Assembly (NCBI RefSeq): GCF_032461945.1 | Contig: NZ_JAWCUD010000004.1 | Coordinates: 1-64,000, forward strand | Source: Paenibacillus_E violae | GTDB lineage: Bacteria; Bacillota; Bacilli; Paenibacillales; NBRC-103111 | DNA length: 64,000 bases | Direction of reading: 5' to 3' | Part shown: piece by piece, positions 8,787 through 17,251 of the stretch | How the letters are laid out: each line of letters begins with the position of its first letter | Position numbering within the stretch: position 1 is the stretch's first letter | Program-made: the position numbers and the translations under genes | Notes under the pieces: generated by a model | The model's input: the letters and a program-made list of their open reading frames with translations, nothing else | Database searches by the model: none | Told to the model about the DNA's origin: nothing

Positions 8787-8830
8787 AAAAGCATCGATTA
8801 CTCGCGTATTACACGGGTAACGATGCTTTT
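8787..8830. terminator. Bidirectional terminator between GDPD and the 91-aa gene
   Basis: AAAAGCATCG pairs with CGATGCTTTT, with an inner TTAC/GTAA stem. T-rich tracts follow on both strands, serving the convergent genes on either side. Confidence 0.8.
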
Positions 8831-8836
8831 GTTCGT

Positions 8837-9112
8837 TTATATGGAACCGCCGGCGTTCTCAATAACACGGCATGCTTGATCGTACACAGAGTCGTCAATG
8901 ACTGCAGCCAGGATGATATCCAGGCCAACTGACTTCATATCCCCGTCTACGCTAAACATACCATCCGCCATTGCAGATTCAAAGCCGCGTCCAATCTCAT
9001 TATTGAACCGGTCCACCTGAACTTCGGCAGCTCTTAGCGCTTTAAGCTTGGCTGCCGCACCTTCGGCTTGCTCAGGAGAATGGAAATAAGCAAGGATTGC
9101 TTTTTCCGCCAT
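8837..9112 (-). CDS. Hypothetical protein, 91 aa
   Basis: Not a family I recognise with certainty. The protein starts MAEKAILAYFHSPEQAEGAA, contains a KLKALRAAEVQVDRFNNE segment and ends with a VIENAGGSI helix/strand. The pattern (strand, helix, short strand, helix) suggests a small ferredoxin-like alpha/beta fold in the cytoplasm. ATG at 9112 is chosen because AGGAAGAG lies about 7 bases upstream. It follows the 49-residue gene by one base, so the two are probably translationally coupled. A terminator lies just downstream. Confidence 0.65.
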   Translation of the reverse strand: MAEKAILAYFHSPEQAEGAAAKLKALRAAEVQVDRFNNEIGRGFESAMADGMFSVDGDMKSVGLDIILAAVIDDSVYDQACRVIENAGGSI

Positions 9113-9113
9113 G

Positions 9114-9263
9114 TTAATTCTCTTCCTGTCTATGATCCGCAGCTTTCGCCCGTTCGGCCGCCTCGAAATCGTCCCGATCGGCAACCTCAGCCGAAAATTC
9201 TACATCCTCGTTTTTGGCAACTGGTAAATGACTTTGCTTTTCTTGGTTTTGCTTCGCACTCAT
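9114..9263 (-). CDS. Small charged hypothetical protein, 49 aa
   Basis: Short ORF read directly from the sequence: MSAKQNQEKQ... ending AADHRQEEN. It is very rich in E, K, Q, D and A, has no hydrophobic segment and is probably disordered or a single amphipathic helix. A full AGGAGG sits 7 bases before the ATG at 9263, and the stop is one base before the ATG of the 91-residue gene; both support real translation. Function unknown. Confidence 0.6.
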   Translation of the reverse strand: MSAKQNQEKQSHLPVAKNEDVEFSAEVADRDDFEAAERAKAADHRQEEN

Positions 9264-9341
9264 CGTTGAACCTCCTAAAAGCTATCATAGTAAAATCCAG
9301 TTTTTAGTTTGCCAAAACGAGTCTTTATTATACGAAACAGC

Positions 9342-10136
9342 CTATTCCTTTATTTTCTCGAAAGAAGCATCATAGAGCCGAAACATCGTCTTATAGCCCG
9401 ATTCATCCAGTTTCACACCTACATCCAGCTTGCCTGTGATGAGCAGCGGCCCCGAAGTGTATCGAAGTTTGACATCATCCGGCACAAATACGATCATAAT
9501 TTTATTCCAATAGGTTTCATCCCCATTATCAAAAGGACATTCTGCTCCCGGTTTTGGTATGAGCAGGAACCAATGTTTTTCAAAGGAGAGTACTTCACCC
9601 ATGAAACCTTTGATTTGTACGGTTTTACCACTCGTATCCCAGAAGCGATCCGAAGGGGTATCCTGCTTCTCATTATCAAAAAACTGATCCCAGTTTATTT
9701 CGTTGGAAGCTGCTGACGGTGATGACTTTACGGTTTTGCTTGGTTCCGTGGCCGCAGGCTTCGGTTGCGGGCTGGAGGAAGGCGCAGCATCCGTTTTGAC
9801 ATTCGTTGCATCAACTTGTGGAGGTGCGCTTTGCACAGCTTTAGGTGGCTCCGATACTTTCGGAGTTGGAAGCGGTGTAGGCTGTGTTTCTTTAACGGTT
9901 GTTGTCGCTACAGGTTCTGCAGTAGGCTTTGGAGATTCGGAGGGAACTGCTTTGTCCAGTGTAATAGAAGAGACCGGCTGTGCACTTGCAGTTGGAAGTG
10001 GAGAAGGCACAGAGCTTTCGATCGTGGTCTGATCTATACTGCCGAACGTTTGACCTGCGGTATCCATTTTCTTTTGACCGCATCCTGAAACGAGTATGAC
10101 GACAGCCAAAACAGACGTGAACAGCATTTTTCTCAT
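9342..10136 (-). CDS. Lipoprotein with Pro/Ser/Thr linker and DUF3299-like C-terminal domain
   Basis: Starts MRKMLFTSVLAVVILVSGCG; VSGC is a lipobox, so it should be lipid-anchored at residue 19. Residues ~20-140 are low-complexity P/S/T/V/K spacer. The last ~120 residues form a compact domain with QIKGFMGEVLSFEKHWFLLI, GAECPF and LLITGKLDV, reminiscent of DUF3299 (GFMVPL..FLLVP..GACIH). That match is by eye and uncertain. ATG at 10136 has GAGGTG 6 bases before it. It starts 17 bp after the permease gene ends, forming ATPase-permease-lipoprotein. DUF3299 proteins often accompany such ABC genes in metal-related clusters. Confidence 0.65.
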   Translation of the reverse strand: MRKMLFTSVLAVVILVSGCGQKKMDTAGQTFGSIDQTTIESSVPSPLPTASAQPVSSITLDKAVPSESPKPTAEPVATTTVKETQPTPLPTPKVSEPPKAVQSAPPQVDATNVKTDAAPSSSPQPKPAATEPSKTVKSSPSAASNEINWDQFFDNEKQDTPSDRFWDTSGKTVQIKGFMGEVLSFEKHWFLLIPKPGAECPFDNGDETYWNKIMIVFVPDDVKLRYTSGPLLITGKLDVGVKLDESGYKTMFRLYDASFEKIKE

Positions 10137-10153
10137 TTTCATCACCTCAGACT

Positions 10154-11377
10154 TCATGACTTGAATAATTGCAATGGATCTACACGATAGGCCTGCAATG
10201 CCGGGCCTGCTGAAGCAAGAATACCAATTCCTAATGTTCCTGCAATTAACAACCATTCTCCCTGCATGAACTGAAAAGATTGCAGCTGCAAACCTGTATA
10301 TTCGAATACAGCTTCGCGGCTTAAATAACCGCCGAGATGGCCTGCCAGTATGCCCAAAACAAGGCCGATCACTGTCAGCAATAATCCTTCTCCAATCAGC
10401 GAGGACCAAATGAATCCTTTGGATTTTCCAATTAAACGCAGTAGAGCGACGTCTTTCTTCCGTTCATTCACGGCTGCGACAAGCGAAAGAAGGATGGTGC
10501 CTGCGGCAAGCAAAATGCAGATGATCGTTACAACCGTTAGCGCCCCGGTTCCTTTATCGATGACGTTCACAACATCAGCAACTGCTTTGCTTGTATAAAT
10601 CGCTTGAACATTGTTCATTTGACCGTATTTCGTTTTGATCGATTGTGCACCTAGCAGCGTCTTCGGCTTGATCAGAATGGAGGTAACTTCCCGATGTTCA
10701 GCATCCTGCCCTTCATGCACAGCCCAAGCGTAATCCAATGTCGTAAAAACAGCTCGATCATCGGAAGTGAATAATGGCGGTAAGATACCAACTACGGTAT
10801 ATGTAAAATTATGATGATGCTCTTCTTCAGCGGAATCACCTTCGTGATCTTCGCCTTCCGCTTCTTCCAGCCCTTTGATCAAGCCATGCGCGCCTTGGAA
10901 TTTATCTCCGATATGAAGCCCTAGCGAGCTCGCAATGTGAGATCCAACTATGGTCTCGCCAAGCTTCCCATACATTTTCCCTTCCGCCATCTGCTTCTCT
11001 GTTCCATAGCGGGAAGCAAAATAGCCGGGTTCAATCCCTACGATAGGAAATCCGTTATAGTTATCTCCCGTCGTCATCGCATAGGCGCGATCAACGGACT
11101 CATCCTTTTGAAGCTCGCTAAGCAGTGTAAACGGTACATTTCCTGTAGGAGCGCCTACATGATAATAAGTGTTCAAAGCAAGCTGCGTCGCGCTGCCTTT
11201 GGCACCGATCGTTACCTCGAAGGGACCGTAGCCCTTCTCAGCCCCCTGCTCAAGCCCTTCGCTGCAAAGCAGTAAAAACACAACCAAAGCTGCCGTAATC
11301 GTTACAGATAAAATGGTTAGCAGTGAGAGTGTTTTTCGGTGAAGCATATTTCTCCAGACTAAAGCCACTAATCTCAT
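10154..11377 (-). CDS. ABC transporter permease, FtsX/MacB type, with His/Glu-rich loop
   Basis: Membrane partner of the adjacent ATPase. One N-terminal hydrophobic segment (about 15-37) is followed by a ~250-residue extracytoplasmic domain and three C-terminal segments (about 285-395), the FtsX/LolC layout. Residues ~170-190 are packed with E, D and H, ending EEEHHHNFTYTVVGILPP, which looks like a metal-binding loop. The following DRAVFTTLDYAWAVHE fits a permease subgroup I remember beside DUF3299 genes. The ATG at 11377 overlaps the ATPase stop as ATGA. Substrate unknown; a zinc or other metal link is inference. Confidence 0.8.
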   Translation of the reverse strand: MRLVALVWRNMLHRKTLSLLTILSVTITAALVVFLLLCSEGLEQGAEKGYGPFEVTIGAKGSATQLALNTYYHVGAPTGNVPFTLLSELQKDESVDRAYAMTTGDNYNGFPIVGIEPGYFASRYGTEKQMAEGKMYGKLGETIVGSHIASSLGLHIGDKFQGAHGLIKGLEEAEGEDHEGDSAEEEHHHNFTYTVVGILPPLFTSDDRAVFTTLDYAWAVHEGQDAEHREVTSILIKPKTLLGAQSIKTKYGQMNNVQAIYTSKAVADVVNVIDKGTGALTVVTIICILLAAGTILLSLVAAVNERKKDVALLRLIGKSKGFIWSSLIGEGLLLTVIGLVLGILAGHLGGYLSREAVFEYTGLQLQSFQFMQGEWLLIAGTLGIGILASAGPALQAYRVDPLQLFKS

Positions 11378-12051
11378 ACGGCATTTCTCCTCGATAGCTC
11401 ATTAATTTCACCTATATGAACACGTGTCGGGTACATTTCCGCCAAATGCAAATCGTGAGTAACGGTAACGAGCGTGAGTTTCTCCATCTCACAAATGTTC
11501 AGCAATAGCGACATGACCTCGCCAGCTGTTTCCCAGTCTAAACTGCCTGTAGGCTCATCGGCCAGCACAAGCTGCGGCTTAGTCAGGATGGCACGAATAA
11601 TGGCCGCTCTCTGCTGCTGCCCTCTCGATAGCTCATTAGGCATATGATGCTGGCGATCCTTCAAGCCGACTCTCTCAAACCAGTCGTCAAGCTGGTCTTT
11701 CGTCTGTTTCTTCGACCAGGTATCTGGGACAATGAGCTCGACGTTTTGCCTGGCGGTCAATGACGAAATTAAATGAAAATCTTGAAAAATATAACCGACA
11801 TGCTCCGCACGGAAACGGTCTCTTTTACTTTGTGAAAACGTATGCAGCGGTAAGCCGTTCACACGTATTTCCCCTTCGTCCGGAACCATAACACCGCTGA
11901 GCAAGTGCAGCAGCGTGCTTTTACCGCTTCCGCTCGGGCCGAGCAAAGCAATGCGTTCCCCTTGCGCAATGCTCCACGAAGGAACACTTAGGATCTGCAG
12001 CTTTTGCCCATGCATCGTGAAAGACTTTGAAATATTGTTCAACTCAATCAT
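11374..12051 (-). CDS. ABC transporter ATP-binding protein, LolD/MacB type
   Basis: Nucleotide-binding subunit for the FtsX-type permease downstream. Walker A is GPSGSGKST (about 37-45), Q-loop YIFQDFHL, ABC signature LSRGQQQRA (the usual LSGGQ with R for G), Walker B LVLADEPTGSLD, and switch VTVTHD. The length of 225 residues is normal. It overlaps the permease gene by four bases. ABC units of this type usually extract or move lipids, peptides or perform mechanotransmission rather than classical import; which applies here is not known. Confidence 0.9.
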   Translation of the reverse strand: MIELNNISKSFTMHGQKLQILSVPSWSIAQGERIALLGPSGSGKSTLLHLLSGVMVPDEGEIRVNGLPLHTFSQSKRDRFRAEHVGYIFQDFHLISSLTARQNVELIVPDTWSKKQTKDQLDDWFERVGLKDRQHHMPNELSRGQQQRAAIIRAILTKPQLVLADEPTGSLDWETAGEVMSLLLNICEMEKLTLVTVTHDLHLAEMYPTRVHIGEINELSRRNAV

Positions 12052-12089
12052 AGCTGTCCTCCAAATTCATAGGTCCAAGATAGGAAAAG

Positions 12090-12118
12090 AGGACAAGGGA
12101 AGCGTGATCCCCTGTCCT
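12090..12118 (-). terminator. Terminator of the alkaline phosphatase gene
   Basis: AGGACAAGGGA pairs with TCCCCTGTCCT around a 7-base loop. On the minus strand TCTTTTCC follows. It lies between the phosphatase stop at 12135 and the ABC ATPase start. Confidence 0.6.
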
Positions 12119-12134
12119 TTCTTTGCCTTTGCTT

Positions 12135-13865
12135 TTAGTTTTTCACGATGCGCTCGTTGAAGGAATCCCATGTCATCGTTTTGCCAGTCAGCTTATTGAA
12201 TGCTTCCAGCGGCAGGTATAGCTTGCCATTGTCCACATTGCCAACAAGTGTGCTTTCACTGCCATTTTCCGTAATAGCGCCAGTTTCAACTAGTACGGAC
12301 AACTTTTGGTTGTCTTTGGAAAGTGTTACGGATTTCGTTGCTTCATCCCAAACCACTTGGATGTCTAATGCTTCAGCAAGCGATTTCGCCGTAAACAATG
12401 TTTTGTTATCGCGAGTTACTTTGAACAATGGGTACAAGTACTTATCTTGCAGTTCTTTTGTTGCTGCAGCCAGATCAGCGCCAATTACTTTTGCACCGCT
12501 TTTTGCAATGTCCGTATTATCGATGTCGCCTTTAACCAAAGAAGCGATCGGTCCGTACGCCCATACCCCAACGTCTACGGCAGTATGTCCATGTCCCGTC
12601 CAGCCAACAGCTAAGCGTTTGGATACAACAGCGTTGTAACCTCCAGCGCGTCCATAAGAAGAGCCGTCACCTTTCAAAATCAATGCAACTTCCTCGTCAG
12701 ACAAATCGGTGAAACCAATGTTGTCAGCAACGATTTTACGAACATCATCAGCTGTTTGAGCTGCTTTCAAGATCGCATCCAAATACTCGTAGGAGTGCTT
12801 CTCCTTATTAAACAAATCTACATTCAATTCGTACACATTGTTAATCCCCAAGGACAAACCGCCTGTTTCATGGTCAGCCGAGACAACAACGGAAGTATTC
12901 CCATCTTTTTTCGCGAAATCAACCAATGTTTTGAATGTTGCATCCAGCTCCAGCATTTCTTGAACGTTGGCTGGCAGATCGTTCGCGTGACCCGCGTGAT
13001 CGATACGTCCTTGTTCAACCAATAGTACGAAACCATCTTTATTTTGGGATAAAATATCAAGTGCTTTTTGCGTCATTTGCGGCAAGCTAGGTGTGCTCGC
13101 ATCACGATCCAGTACGTATGGAATTTCGTTCATTGCGAAAAGTCCAAGCGCATGGTCAGCTGTAGCTGGAATTGCATCTAAACCAGCTTTATCAAACGCT
13201 GTTTTGAAGCCTTTTGCTTCATAGTCAGGAATAATATTTTTGTCAGTACGTTTTCCTTTATCGTCTTTTGTTACAAAGTTCGTTTTACCGCCACCGAAGA
13301 TAACATTTACTCCGCTAGCTAAGTATTGAGAAGCAATTGCGTTTTGGTTACCGCGTTGACGAACGTGGGATGCCCATACCGCAGGCGTTGCTCCAGTAAT
13401 ATTGTCTGTGGATACAAGTCCAGTAGCTTTGCCTTGTTTCATTGCTGCTTCGATAATCGATCCATATGGTTTGGCTACATCGCCGTTAGACACGCTGATT
13501 GCATTATTGTATGTTTTGTTACCTGTCGAGAAGGCCGTAGCAGCTGCAGCGGAGTCAGTTACAGCACCGGATTCCGACGTGTATGGACCTGCTTGCGAGT
13601 ATGTAGTTGCTTTACCAACGTAGTATCCGCCATCAAGCTCTAAGCGGTCTTTATTTAAAAACTTTTTGGAGTAGTATCTTGCTGCCGTCACTTCAGCCGG
13701 ACCCATGCCGTCACCGATCAGTACGATCAGGTTTTTGGATTGCGGTTGCTCCGCTGGAACGGTAGTCGGAGTTGTTTCAGCAGCTGATGCTACGCCTGCT
13801 ACGTTTAAGGCCAGTAAGGAAATTGCTAGACCGGAACCCATGATTTGTTTCAAGCTTTTTTTCAA
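12135..13865 (-). CDS. Secreted alkaline phosphatase with C-terminal copper-amine-oxidase-like domain
   Basis: Zinc/magnesium phosphomonoesterase of the PhoA/PhoB superfamily. A signal peptide runs to ASA at about residue 28. Seen are GDGMG (51-55, first metal site), the nucleophile in TDSAAAAT (S105), GRIDHAGHANDL, SADHETGG and WTGHGHTAVDV (metal ligands). Residues ~475-576 form an extra domain (LFTAKSLAEALDIQVVWDEA, LYLPLEAF) of the copper-amine-oxidase N-terminal type, common as wall- or stalk-binding modules in Paenibacillus. The start is TTG with GGAGGG 8 bases upstream. Three PhoP-box-like repeats lie about 110-135 bp upstream. Confidence 0.9.
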   Translation of the reverse strand: MKKSLKQIMGSGLAISLLALNVAGVASAAETTPTTVPAEQPQSKNLIVLIGDGMGPAEVTAARYYSKKFLNKDRLELDGGYYVGKATTYSQAGPYTSESGAVTDSAAAATAFSTGNKTYNNAISVSNGDVAKPYGSIIEAAMKQGKATGLVSTDNITGATPAVWASHVRQRGNQNAIASQYLASGVNVIFGGGKTNFVTKDDKGKRTDKNIIPDYEAKGFKTAFDKAGLDAIPATADHALGLFAMNEIPYVLDRDASTPSLPQMTQKALDILSQNKDGFVLLVEQGRIDHAGHANDLPANVQEMLELDATFKTLVDFAKKDGNTSVVVSADHETGGLSLGINNVYELNVDLFNKEKHSYEYLDAILKAAQTADDVRKIVADNIGFTDLSDEEVALILKGDGSSYGRAGGYNAVVSKRLAVGWTGHGHTAVDVGVWAYGPIASLVKGDIDNTDIAKSGAKVIGADLAAATKELQDKYLYPLFKVTRDNKTLFTAKSLAEALDIQVVWDEATKSVTLSKDNQKLSVLVETGAITENGSESTLVGNVDNGKLYLPLEAFNKLTGKTMTWDSFNERIVKN

Positions 13866-13952
13866 GGTGTATTCCCTCCAAATATAAAGTATCTCACGTC
13901 ATCTAGCATAACTTTCATAGATTAAGAGGAAGTTATCGTTACGTATTCGCTA

Positions 13953-13999
13953 TGTAAAAGATTTCATATACTGTTAGCTGAATGTAAACAACCTGTGAA
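13953..13999 (-). promoter_or_regulatory. Candidate PhoP box upstream of alkaline phosphatase
   Basis: On the minus strand TTCACA (13994-13999), TTTACA (13983-13988) and CTAACA (13972-13977) are spaced exactly 11 bp start to start; a fourth TTTACA is at 13953-13958. PhoP of B. subtilis binds TT(A/T/C)ACA-like direct repeats separated by about 5 bp. Position upstream of an alkaline phosphatase supports the call. The binding itself is inferred. Confidence 0.7.
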
Positions 14000-14023
14000 C
14001 GTGCACCCTGCAGCCAAACAAAA

Positions 14024-14081
14024 AACACTCCACTTGGCCTTTTCAACAGATCAAAATCTGTGAAAACGTCAAGGGAGTGTT
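14024..14081 (-). terminator. Terminator of the hrcA-dnaJ operon
   Basis: AACACTCC pairs with GGAGTGTT, extended by CTTG/CAAG, with a second small hairpin inside (CAGAT/ATCTG). On the minus strand TTTTTGTTTG follows. It is just downstream of the dnaJ stop. Confidence 0.8.
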
Positions 14082-14106
14082 CTGGTTCTTATAGAAAAAT
14101 ATGAAT

Positions 14107-15219
14107 TTAGTCGCCCAAAAAGGCTCTTTTCATACGTTCAAAAATCGATTGGTTCTGCTCATGTGTATGTTCACCGGTTTGTTTACCGAATTGGCGCAGC
14201 AAATCCTTCTGATCTTCGCTCAAGTTCGTAGGCGTTACCACAATCACTTTCACGTGTTGGTCACCTTGACCAAAGCCACGTAAGTGCGGAACCCCTTTTC
14301 CTTTTAAGCGGAAATACGTATCGGTTTGCGTGCCAGCCGGAATTTTGAGCTTCACTTTCTCTGTCAGTGTCGGGATTTCAATCTCATCCCCAAGTGCTGC
14401 TTGCATAAAGGTAAGTGGCACTTCGCAATAGACATCATTGCCTTCACGCTCAAAGAATTCATGGGACTTCACGCGAATGACTACGTAAAGATCACCGGAT
14501 GGGCCTCCACGAGTTCCGCCTTCTCCTTCGCCTGATACGCGAAGTTGTGCGCCGTCGTCCACACCAGCTGGAATCTTGATGTGAATGGTGCGTTGTTTTT
14601 TCACTTTTCCTGCGCCATGGCATGTTCCGCATTTTTCTTTGATGATTTTACCGGAGCCATTACATTGCGTACATACGCGGCGATTCACAATGCGCCCGAA
14701 CGCCGTATTTTGTACAACTTCTTGCTGACCGCTGCCGTGACAGCCGCCGCAAGTTTCCGGCTTCGTTCCTGGCTTTGCGCCAGAGCCGTTACATGTATCG
14801 CAATTTTCAGTTCGCGGAATATGAATATCGGTTTCTTTACCGAAAATCGCTTCCTTAAACTCAATTGTCATTGTATATTGCAAATCGTTTCCGCGCTGCG
14901 GCGCATTCGGGTTACGACGGTTACCACCGCCACCGCCAAAGAACATATCAAAAATATCGCCAAAGCCGCCACTGAAGTCTTGGCCGCCCATCCCTTGGTT
15001 CGGATCAACATGACCAAACTGGTCATATTGGGCTTTCTTCTGACTATCGCTAAGCACATCATAAGCGTCTTTTGCTTCTTTGAATTTATCTTCCGCATCC
15101 GCAGCTTTATTCACGTCAGGGTGATACTGACGCGCCATTTTACGGTAAGCCTTTTTGATGTCTTCTTGCGAAGCATCCTTGCCGACCCCAAGCACCTCGT
15201 AATAATCACGTTTACTCAT
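14107..15219 (-). CDS. dnaJ: Chaperone protein DnaJ
   Basis: Hsp40 co-chaperone that delivers substrate to DnaK and stimulates its ATPase. The J domain (1-70) has the HPD motif in RQYHPDVNK. A G/F-rich stretch runs about 75-115. Four CxxCxGxG zinc repeats are visible: CDTCNGSG, CGGCHGSG, CTQCNGSG and CGTCHGAG (about 138-205). Two C-terminal beta domains follow. Length of 370 residues is normal for a type I DnaJ. It is the last gene of the operon, followed by a strong terminator, and separated from dnaK by a hairpin. Confidence 0.98.
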   Translation of the reverse strand: MSKRDYYEVLGVGKDASQEDIKKAYRKMARQYHPDVNKAADAEDKFKEAKDAYDVLSDSQKKAQYDQFGHVDPNQGMGGQDFSGGFGDIFDMFFGGGGGNRRNPNAPQRGNDLQYTMTIEFKEAIFGKETDIHIPRTENCDTCNGSGAKPGTKPETCGGCHGSGQQEVVQNTAFGRIVNRRVCTQCNGSGKIIKEKCGTCHGAGKVKKQRTIHIKIPAGVDDGAQLRVSGEGEGGTRGGPSGDLYVVIRVKSHEFFEREGNDVYCEVPLTFMQAALGDEIEIPTLTEKVKLKIPAGTQTDTYFRLKGKGVPHLRGFGQGDQHVKVIVVTPTNLSEDQKDLLRQFGKQTGEHTHEQNQSIFERMKRAFLGD

Positions 15220-15253
15220 TGTTCCACTCCCATGTTCAAGACTACAAACGGAA

Positions 15254-15288
15254 AGTCAAAGCCACGGGGAACCCCCTTGGCTTTGACT
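15254..15288 (-). terminator. Intercistronic hairpin between dnaK and dnaJ
   Basis: AGTCAAAGCCA and TGGCTTTGACT pair perfectly (11 bp), with GGGG/CCCC inside the loop. Only a weak T-rich tract follows on the minus strand, so it may be an attenuator or an mRNA-processing/stability element rather than a full terminator. Confidence 0.45.
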
Positions 15289-15327
15289 CATTCGTTTCTA
15301 CACATCCAGCATTACTATAGGATATGT

Positions 15328-17175
15328 TTATTTTTTTGGTTCGTCAACCACTTCGTAGTCCGCGTCAACAACATTTTCTCTGCCTTTAGGAGCTTCGCCT
15401 GCGCCTCCGCCTGCTGCACCGTCATCAGGTCCTTGCGCTGCGGAAGCTTGCTCATACAGCTTCACAGAAAGTTGTTGGATCACTTCTGTAAGCTCTGCCG
15501 TTGCCGCTTTGATCGTTTCAAGATCGTTGCCAGTTAGAGCAGCTGTTACTTTCTCTTTGGCAGCATTTGCTTTATCGATCTCGCCTTGGTCTACTTTGTC
15601 GCCAAGATCTTTGATCGTTTTGTCAACGGAGTAAACAAGTTGATCGGCTTCGTTGCGAGCTTCTACAAGCTCTTTACGAGCGCGGTCTTCTTCAGCGTGA
15701 GCTTCCGCGTCTTTGACCATTTGTTCAACTTCCGCATCGCTTAAGCCGCTGGAAGAAGTGATTGTGATTTTTTGGCTTTTGCCAGTTCCTTTATCCAAAG
15801 CGGACACGTTCACGATACCATTGGCATCGATATCGAAGCTAACTTCGATTTGCGGAACGCCGCGAGGAGCCGGAGGAATATCACCAAGCATGAAACGGCC
15901 CAGTGTTTTGTTGCCGCTAGCCATGGAGCGCTCACCTTGAAGCACGTGAATCTCTACGCTAGTTTGGTTATCTGCATAAGTGGAGTACACTTGTGATTTC
16001 GTTGTTGGGATCGTCGTATTGCGATCGATCATTTTCGTGAACACGCCGCCTGCAGTTTCGATACCAAGGGAAAGTGGTGTTACGTCAAGAAGAACTACGT
16101 CTTTTACTTCACCAGTTAATACACCAGCTTGAACTGCTGCACCTAGAGCAACAACTTCATCCGGGTTAACGCCTTTGTGAGGCTCTTTACCTGTCAATTT
16201 TTTGATCGCTTCAACTACCGCAGGAATACGAGTGGATCCGCCGACAAGAACAACTTTGTCGATTTGGCTAGTGGAAAGCCCGGAATCCTGCAAAGCTTGA
16301 CGAGTTGGTCCAAGCGTTCTTTCTACCAAGTGAGCGGAAAGTTCTTCGAACTTCGCACGAGTAAGGGTTAACTCCAAGTGCTGCGGTACGCCGTCAGCAA
16401 CTGTAATGAACGGTAGGGAAACCGTTGTTGTCAGTACGCCGGAAAGCTCTTTTTTCGCTTTTTCAGCAGCATCTTTCAGACGTTGAACCGCTGCTTTATC
16501 TTTGCTAAGATCAATACCTTGCTCTTTTTTGAATTCGGATACGAGGTAATCGATAACGACTTGGTCAAAGTCATCCCCACCAAGTTTGTTATCTCCGCTA
16601 GTCGCTTTAACTTCGAAGAAGCCATCGCCCAGTTCAAGGATGGAAACGTCAAACGTACCGCCCCCAAGGTCATAAACCAGAATCGTTTGGTCTTCTGTTT
16701 TCTCCAAACCGTAAGCAAGTGCTGCAGCTGTCGGCTCATTGACGATACGAAGTACTTCAAGACCGGCAATTTTACCAGCATCTTTCGTTGCTTGGCGTTG
16801 GCTGTCGTTGAAATAAGCTGGAACTGTGATAACCGCTTGTGTTACCGTTTGGCCCAGGTAAGCTTCCGCGTCGGATTTCAGTTTTTGCAAGATGATCGCA
16901 GAGATCTCTTGTGGTGTGTAATCTTTGCCATCAATGTTTTCTTTGTGATTTGTACCCATGTAACGTTTGATGGAAATAACCGTTTTGTCCGGGTTTGTGA
17001 TCGCTTGACGTTTTGCTGTTTCACCAACTACACGCTCGCCATCTTTCTTGAAACCTACAACGGACGGCGTCGTACGGTTACCTTCCGGGTTAGGAATTAC
17101 GACGGCTTCTCCGCCTTCCATAACAGCTACGCAAGAGTTTGTAGTACCTAAGTCAATACCAATAACTTTACTCAT
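15328..17175 (-). CDS. dnaK: Chaperone protein DnaK (Hsp70)
   Basis: ATP-dependent Hsp70 chaperone. The nucleotide-binding domain starts MSKVIGIDLGTTNSCVAVME, with IINEPTAAALAYG-like VNEPTAAALAYGLE, DLGGGTFDVS and VLVGGSTRIPAV. The linker DVVLLDVTPLSLGIE marks the start of the substrate-binding domain. The C-terminal lid ends with a G/A-rich segment and VVDADYEVVDEPKK. Length 615 residues, normal for Firmicutes. The ATG at 17175 has AAGGAGG upstream. It follows grpE by 76 bp. Confidence 0.98.
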   Translation of the reverse strand: MSKVIGIDLGTTNSCVAVMEGGEAVVIPNPEGNRTTPSVVGFKKDGERVVGETAKRQAITNPDKTVISIKRYMGTNHKENIDGKDYTPQEISAIILQKLKSDAEAYLGQTVTQAVITVPAYFNDSQRQATKDAGKIAGLEVLRIVNEPTAAALAYGLEKTEDQTILVYDLGGGTFDVSILELGDGFFEVKATSGDNKLGGDDFDQVVIDYLVSEFKKEQGIDLSKDKAAVQRLKDAAEKAKKELSGVLTTTVSLPFITVADGVPQHLELTLTRAKFEELSAHLVERTLGPTRQALQDSGLSTSQIDKVVLVGGSTRIPAVVEAIKKLTGKEPHKGVNPDEVVALGAAVQAGVLTGEVKDVVLLDVTPLSLGIETAGGVFTKMIDRNTTIPTTKSQVYSTYADNQTSVEIHVLQGERSMASGNKTLGRFMLGDIPPAPRGVPQIEVSFDIDANGIVNVSALDKGTGKSQKITITSSSGLSDAEVEQMVKDAEAHAEEDRARKELVEARNEADQLVYSVDKTIKDLGDKVDQGEIDKANAAKEKVTAALTGNDLETIKAATAELTEVIQQLSVKLYEQASAAQGPDDGAAGGGAGEAPKGRENVVDADYEVVDEPKK

Positions 17176-17251
17176 GTTAAAGCTTCCTCCTTTTGCTCCT
17201 AGGGAACATTTGAATAGATTGAGATATTTTTAATTTCTAAAATGATAAGAT

